Source of the DNA: Spectribacter acetivorans
GTDB lineage: Bacteria > Pseudomonadota > Gammaproteobacteria > Nevskiales > Salinisphaeraceae
Assembly (NCBI RefSeq): GCF_031846305.1
Contig: NZ_JAVRHY010000001.1
Span: 1-64,000, forward strand
Reading direction: 5' to 3'
Length of the DNA stretch: 64,000 nt
The position numbers were made by a program, and so were the translations under genes. The stretch's first letter is position 1, and each line of letters opens with the position of its first letter. Under the pieces are notes generated by a model that had not been told where the DNA came from, did not search any database, and worked only from the letters and a program-made list of their open reading frames with translations. Of this stretch, positions 60,545 through 64,000 are shown piece by piece.

Positions 60545-61107
60545 CCCGCCGCCCGCAGCATGCGGCAGAGCGTGATCAGCGGCAGGCCGATCAGCGCGGT
60601 GGGGTCGTCACTGCGAATATGCTCCACCAGGCTGATGCCCAGGCCCTCGGCCTTGATGCTGCCGGCGGTGGCCGTCACCGCTTCCAGGTCGACGTAGCGG
60701 GTGATTTCCGCGTCATCCAGGGCGCGGAAACGGGTTTCCACATTGATCACGGCAGTCTGCGGTGTGGTATCGGGTGCCAGCAGGCAGAGCCCGGTGCGGA
60801 AGATCACGGTCCGGCCCGCCTGCTGGCGGAGCTGGGCAATCGCCTGTTCGCGGCTGCCGGGCTTGCCGAGTACCAGGCCGTCCAGGTCCGCTACCTGATC
60901 GGAACCGATTACCGCCGCACCGGGACGTCGCGTGTACACGGTCTCCGCCTTCTCCCGCGCCAGCCGTGCCACCAGGTCGGTGGGTGCCTCGTCCGGCTGT
61001 GCGGTTTCGTCGATATCTGCCGGCTCCACCGAGAACGTCAGCCGTAGCCGGGCCAGCAGTTCGCGGCGGAACGGAGAAGCGGATGCCAGGATCAGCGGCG
61101 CCGTCAT
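60508..61107 (-). CDS. Maf-family nucleotide pyrophosphatase (YceF-type)
   Basis: 199 residues. Motifs LILASASPFRRELLARL, the Maf catalytic Asp region VIGSDQVADLDGLVLGKPG, ITRYVDLE, and AEGLGISLVEHIRSDDPTAL followed by IGLPL. The GSDQVA form and the YceF-like context (beside yceD-rpmF) indicate the m7GTP-type pyrophosphatase, not the dTTP/UTP-type YhdE. It cleanses modified nucleotides from the pool. Divergent from yceD. Confidence 0.9.
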   Translation of the reverse strand: MTAPLILASASPFRRELLARLRLTFSVEPADIDETAQPDEAPTDLVARLAREKAETVYTRRPGAAVIGSDQVADLDGLVLGKPGSREQAIAQLRQQAGRTVIFRTGLCLLAPDTTPQTAVINVETRFRALDDAEITRYVDLEAVTATAGSIKAEGLGISLVEHIRSDDPTALIGLPLITLCRMLRAAGYSPGADPTAIA

Positions 61108-61181
61108 ATCGGTGTCGGGAGCAGTGTGTGGGGTGGCGTAGTCAACGGCGCGGTGGCGAGCCTGTCAAGCGGTGCATGTCT

Positions 61182-61210
61182 TTGACTTCGGGTGGTTGGA
61201 CGTCTATTAT
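61182..61210 (+). promoter_or_regulatory. Strong sigma-70 promoter of yceD-rpmF, leaderless spacing
   Basis: TTGACT (61182-61187), exactly 17 nt, TATTAT (61205-61210), then CGCGCGCC and ATG 61219. This is the best sigma-70 match found in the window. Start-site selection 7-9 nt downstream puts transcription at 61217-61219, so the yceD mRNA should have no leader. Confidence 0.65.
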
Positions 61211-61218
61211 CGCGCGCC

Positions 61219-61746
61219 ATGACGACCTCCTCGCGCCTGCCGGACCGCGTGGACCCGCGGCGACTGGCCGCCACTCAGGCCCGGCTCGAGGGGCACTGGC
61301 CGCTGGCGGATCTGCCGCGACTGGCGTCATCCCTGTACTGGCTCCGGGATTCGGCTGTCACGGCCGACGCCCGGCTGGTGCTGGATTTTGGCGAGGACGA
61401 ACAACGGCGCGTGGTCATGGATGGCCAGCTTTCCGCCACGGTGCCGCTGGTTTGCCAGCGATGCCTGGCGAGCGTGGCATGGCCGATTCATGTCACCGTA
61501 CGGCTGACGATGGTGCGTGACGATGAGGCGGCGGCCGAGGTGCCGCGTGATCGTGAGCCGCTGGTGCTGGACGACGACAGTCTGGCGGTGGGCGCGCTGG
61601 TCGACGACGAACTGATTCTGGCGTTGCCATTGGCAGCGCATTGCAACAACAACGACTGCTCGCGCAGCGAGCCGGCGCCCCGCGAAGGCGGCAAGCGCCC
61701 GGACAACCCGTTCGCCGGACTGGCGGACTGGAAACGCGGCAACTGA
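61219..61746 (+). CDS. yceD: YceD/DUF177 family protein
   Basis: 175 residues from ATG 61219. Conserved LVCQRCLASVAWPI (CxxC) and a C-terminal CNNNDCS pair that could bind metal, ending in RPDNPFAGLADWKRGN, typical of the family (NPFAxLxxLK). YceD is co-transcribed with rpmF across bacteria and has been linked to 23S rRNA/ribosome biogenesis. GTG 61192 in frame is rejected because it lies inside the promoter spacer. rpmF follows after 17 bp. Confidence 0.92.
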   Translation: MTTSSRLPDRVDPRRLAATQARLEGHWPLADLPRLASSLYWLRDSAVTADARLVLDFGEDEQRRVVMDGQLSATVPLVCQRCLASVAWPIHVTVRLTMVRDDEAAAEVPRDREPLVLDDDSLAVGALVDDELILALPLAAHCNNNDCSRSEPAPREGGKRPDNPFAGLADWKRGN

Positions 61747-61763
61747 ATTCGGGAGATAGAGCC

Positions 61764-61946
61764 ATGGCCGTCCAACAGAACCGAAAGACCCGCTCGAAGC
61801 GGGGCATGCGGCGCGCCCACGACGCGCTGACCAACCCGACCCTGTCGGTGGATCCCACCAGCGGCGAGACCCATCGCCGTCATCACATCACCAAGGACGG
61901 CTTCTATCGCGGCCGCCAGGTGATCCAGCGCAGCGACGAGGCCTGA
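61764..61946 (+). CDS. rpmF: 50S ribosomal protein L32
   Basis: 60 residues beginning MAVQQNRKTRSKRGMRRAHD, the invariant L32 N terminus, and ending YRGRQVIQRSDEA. The zinc-binding cysteines of some L32 proteins are absent, as in E. coli. Strong GGGAGATAG ribosome-binding site upstream of ATG 61764. Translated with yceD; plsX follows only after a 315-bp gap. Confidence 0.96.
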   Translation: MAVQQNRKTRSKRGMRRAHDALTNPTLSVDPTSGETHRRHHITKDGFYRGRQVIQRSDEA

Positions 61947-62002
61947 GCCGCGGATCGCGTGTGCCGGCGTACCTGCCGGCGACCTGAATCATGAGCGCCG
62001 GC

Positions 62003-62270
62003 AGAAGCCATCTCAAGCACCCGCGTGAGCCGCGTTGCTGCCCAAAATCGCGCCAGGCAAGGCGCGTGGCGCCGGCCCTAGCACTCCTAGGGCCAAGCCG
62101 CGCAACGCCGCATGGCGTGATTTTGGGCGCAACCCTTCGGGACGGGGCCATTGGGCCGCACTGCGGCGTTGCGGCTCGCTCATGTGGTAGGACCACACGT
62201 CGCTCCCCGCGCCTTGCATTGCAGCCCAATGGCAGCCGTCGCGGCCACGGGGGTGTTTGAGATGGCTTCT
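62003..62270. repeat. Fold-back element B: outer inverted repeat enclosing two hairpins
   Basis: Arms AGAAGCCATCTCAAGCACCC (62003-62022) and its complement with one mismatch (62251-62270). Inside: hairpin H1 (62040-62055 with 62113-62128, 15/16; tip GGCCCTAG-CACTC-CTAGGGCC), a CCC-TTC-GGG fold, and hairpin H2 (GCCATTGGGC 62147-62156 with GCCCAATGGC 62224-62233; tip TGTGGT-AGG-ACCACA). H1 and H2 are inverted copies of each other in motif content. The right arm contains the plsX start codon. It fills the rpmF-plsX gap and is related to element A upstream of lepB. Confidence 0.82.
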
Positions 62271-63290
62271 ACGATCGCAGTGGATACGATGAGCGGGGAC
62301 CAGGGCTACAAGGCCGCGGTCCCGGCCGCACTGCGCAGTCTCGATAAGCATCCGGACCTGTCCCTGATTCTGGTCGGGGACCAGGCGCTGCTCGAGCGCG
62401 CCCTGGCGGAACACAAGGTCAAGACCTCCGATCGACTGGTAATCCAGCATGCGTCGCAGGTGGTCGACATGTGGGAGGCTCCTTCCAAGGCGCTGCGCAG
62501 CAAGAAGGACTCGTCGATGCGCGTGGCGGTGGATCTGGTCCACACCGGGCGTGCCTGCGCCTGCGTGTCGGCCGGCAATACCGGGGCGCTGATGGCCACG
62601 GCACGCTTCGTGCTCAAGACGCTGCCCGGCATCGACCGGCCGGCCATCATCTCGCCGATTCCCTCGCGCAACGGGCACACCCTGATGCTCGATCTGGGCG
62701 CCAACTCCGAGTGCACCCCCGAACAGCTGTTCCAGTTCGCCGTCATGGGGTCGGTGCTGGCCTCCGCGGTTCACGGCATCGACAACCCGCGTGTCGGTCT
62801 GCTCAATATCGGTGCCGAGGAAATCAAGGGCAATCCCCAGATCCAGTGGGCTGGTCGGCTGCTCAGCGGCAGCAAGCTCAACTACATCGGTTATGTCGAG
62901 GGCAACGACATCTACGTCGGTGATGTCGACGTCGTAGTGTGCGACGGCTTTATCGGCAACGTGGCGCTGAAGACCAGTGAAGGCCTCGGCAAGCTCATCG
63001 CCCAGTTCCTGCGGGAGGAGTTCTCCCGTCACTGGGGCACGCGGCTGGCGGGCCTAGCGGCAATGCCGGTGCTCAAGTCCTTCCGCAAGCGGGTTGACCC
63101 CCGCAACTACAATGGGGCGAGTTTCCTGGGCCTGCAGGGCATCGTGATCAAGTCGCATGGTGATGCCGATGCGATCGCCTTCCACAGCGCGCTGGAAACG
63201 GCCCTGCTCGAGGTGAAGAACTCGGTACCGCGGCGTATCAGCAACCTGCTGGCCTCGGTGCTGGGCGAGGACGCGGAAGCCATTCAGTAG
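62262..63290 (+). CDS. plsX: Phosphate acyltransferase PlsX
   Basis: 342 residues from ATG 62262 (MASTIAVDTMSGDQGYKAAV), the normal PlsX length. Motifs SVGNTGA-like VSAGNTGALMATARF, DLGANSECTPEQLFQFAVMG, VGLLNIGAEEIKGN and DVVVCDGFIGNVALKTSEGL. It makes acyl-phosphate from acyl-ACP for phospholipid synthesis. A longer in-frame opening (62151) runs through the repeat and is rejected. The start codon and first two codons are part of the right arm of fold-back element B. fabH/fabD, usual neighbours, are absent; clpS follows. Confidence 0.95.
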   Translation: MASTIAVDTMSGDQGYKAAVPAALRSLDKHPDLSLILVGDQALLERALAEHKVKTSDRLVIQHASQVVDMWEAPSKALRSKKDSSMRVAVDLVHTGRACACVSAGNTGALMATARFVLKTLPGIDRPAIISPIPSRNGHTLMLDLGANSECTPEQLFQFAVMGSVLASAVHGIDNPRVGLLNIGAEEIKGNPQIQWAGRLLSGSKLNYIGYVEGNDIYVGDVDVVVCDGFIGNVALKTSEGLGKLIAQFLREEFSRHWGTRLAGLAAMPVLKSFRKRVDPRNYNGASFLGLQGIVIKSHGDADAIAFHSALETALLEVKNSVPRRISNLLASVLGEDAEAIQ

Positions 63291-63359
63291 CGGCCCGGAA
63301 CGTTTGCGCCCGCGGCGCGTCCAATACCGCGTGATCACGCCCGACCGCGCCACCGCGAT

Positions 63360-63368
63360 TGATACAAT
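63360..63368 (+). promoter_or_regulatory. Extended -10 promoter of clpS
   Basis: TGA-TACAAT at 63360-63368 in the plsX-clpS gap; no clear -35. The start would fall near 63375, giving a leader of about 35 nt. Confidence 0.4.
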
Positions 63369-63409
63369 ACGGGCCTGTTCCGTAGCCGCCAGAATCCCGC
63401 CATCTGCCC

Positions 63410-63736
63410 ATGAGCAACAGCACGCCGAAGCAACCCGACGGCGACGTCGGTGCCGACGTCGAGGAAGCGCCGCCGGAAACCCGGCAGCCGCCGCTTTACA
63501 AGGTGGTGATGCACAACGACGACTTCACCCCGATGGAATTCGTGGTGGAAGTCCTGCAGGGCTTCTTCAAGCTCTCGCGCGATCAGGCGATGCAGGTCAT
63601 GCTGACCGTGCATACTCGCGGCAAGGCGGTGGCAGGCACCTTTTCGGCCCAGATCGCCGAGACCAAGACCGCCCAGGTCAACGACTACGCCCGTGCCCAC
63701 CAGCACCCGCTGTTGTGTACTATGGAAAAGGCTTGA
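63410..63736 (+). CDS. clpS: ATP-dependent Clp protease adaptor ClpS
   Basis: 108 residues. An acidic flexible N-terminal tail, then the ClpS core YKVVMHNDDFTPMEFVVEVL with the N-degron-binding pocket residues (HNDDFTPMEFV), and MLTVHTRGKAVAGTFSAQIA. It delivers N-end-rule substrates to ClpAP. clpA follows 34 bp downstream, the standard pair. Confidence 0.96.
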   Translation: MSNSTPKQPDGDVGADVEEAPPETRQPPLYKVVMHNDDFTPMEFVVEVLQGFFKLSRDQAMQVMLTVHTRGKAVAGTFSAQIAETKTAQVNDYARAHQHPLLCTMEKA

Positions 63737-63770
63737 ACCGGATGCGCCAACCGCGCAAGGATTCCCCGCA

Positions 63771-64000
63771 ATGCTGAGCCAGGAGTTACAAACCGCCCTC
63801 GACGCGGCCTTCATGACCGCGCGGCGCGCCAGCCACGAGATGCTCACCATCGAGCACCTGCTGCTGTCGCTGCTGGACAACCCGGGTGTGGTCGAGGTGT
63901 TGCAGGCCTGCAGCGTGGACATGACCCGTCTCGAGCAGGAACTGCGCGCCTACATCGACACCCACGTGCCGGTGGTCAGCGACGCCGAGGATCACGAGGT
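63771..64000 (+). CDS. clpA: ATP-dependent Clp protease ATP-binding subunit ClpA (partial)
   Basis: The first 76 residues before the window ends: MLSQELQTALDAAFMTARRA, then SHEMLTIEHLLLSLLDNPGV, the Clp N-terminal repeat domain of ClpA. The remainder, including both AAA+ modules, lies beyond 64000. Unfolds substrates for ClpP and is modulated by ClpS encoded just upstream. Confidence 0.93.
   Translation, partial: MLSQELQTALDAAFMTARRASHEMLTIEHLLLSLLDNPGVVEVLQACSVDMTRLEQELRAYIDTHVPVVSDAEDHE

Noticed and set aside
61192..61218. GTG 61192 as the yceD start
   Set aside because: It lies within the spacer of the strongest promoter in the window, upstream of the predicted transcription start.

Overview
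This 64 kb window is a GC-rich, densely coding chromosomal segment from a Gram-negative gammaproteobacterium. It carries lipid A/Kdo genes (msbA, lpxK, kdsB), Lol transport, OmpA porins, an RpoE/RseA/RseB envelope-stress module, and two long gene orders that I recall as conserved in Pseudomonas and relatives: ygfZ..sdhE-ygfX-nadB-rpoE-rseA-rseB-mucD-lepA-lepB-rnc-era-recO-pdxJ, and nagZ..mfd..lolCD-comEC-exbBD-msbA-lpxK-kdsB-ptp-rne-rluC-HAD-yceF-yceD-rpmF-plsX. Codon use and gene density are uniform, so almost everything looks like vertically inherited core genome. The species is not recognisable; Chromatiales or another deep-branching gammaproteobacterial lineage would fit.

Layout. 1-6.4 kb: a YjbH-like envelope protein, a repeat-rich stretch, an intact IS110-family element and two tandem OmpA paralogues. 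6.6-9.3 kb: prfB (with its programmed +1 frameshift) and lysS. 9.5-14.9 kb: ygfZ, then a complete succinate dehydrogenase locus (an SDHAF4-like peptide, sdhCDAB, sdhE, ygfX). 15.5-23 kb: nadB divergent from rpoE-rseA-rseB-mucD, then lepA. 23.3-27.6 kb: lepB-DUF4845-rnc-era-recO-pdxJ. 27.8-28.5 kb: a small VapBC toxin-antitoxin cassette between palindromic repeats. 28.6-39.5 kb: a BarA/GacS-type hybrid kinase divergent from a long overlapping operon (cysM, a decayed PolB-type exonuclease-like gene, rlmD, CYTH, YkuD, nagZ, mscS, hpt, thioinosine phosphorylase, methyltransferase). 39.5-46.2 kb: mfd, a sulfotransferase-like gene, and agmatine-to-putrescine genes (aguA, aguB). 46.3-55.5 kb: the envelope operon lolC/F-lolD-comEC-exbB-exbD-msbA-lpxK-kdsB-ptp. 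55.6-64 kb: rne, rluC-HAD, yceF, yceD-rpmF, plsX, clpS and the start of clpA.

The less ordinary content lies between genes. (i) Two ~270 bp fold-back elements, just upstream of lepB and plsX, are each built from an outer inverted repeat enclosing two hairpins. Their stems differ in sequence but pair, while two unpaired internal-loop motifs are conserved, and their right arms contain the ribosome-binding site of lepB and the start codon of plsX. (ii) A family of at least a dozen 18-bp palindromes (GGC-NNN-AT-TC-AT-N'N'N'-GCC) has a variable but self-complementary trinucleotide. (iii) Several operon heads have a -10 box only 6-9 nt before the start codon, suggesting leaderless transcripts (yceD, cysM, barA, lolC and the SDHAF4-like gene). 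(iv) rluC appears to start at CTG. (v) A signal-less YkuD enzyme sits next to nagZ and may serve peptidoglycan recycling.

No rRNA, tRNA, CRISPR array, prophage or origin was seen. All calls rest on reading the sequence; no database search was run.
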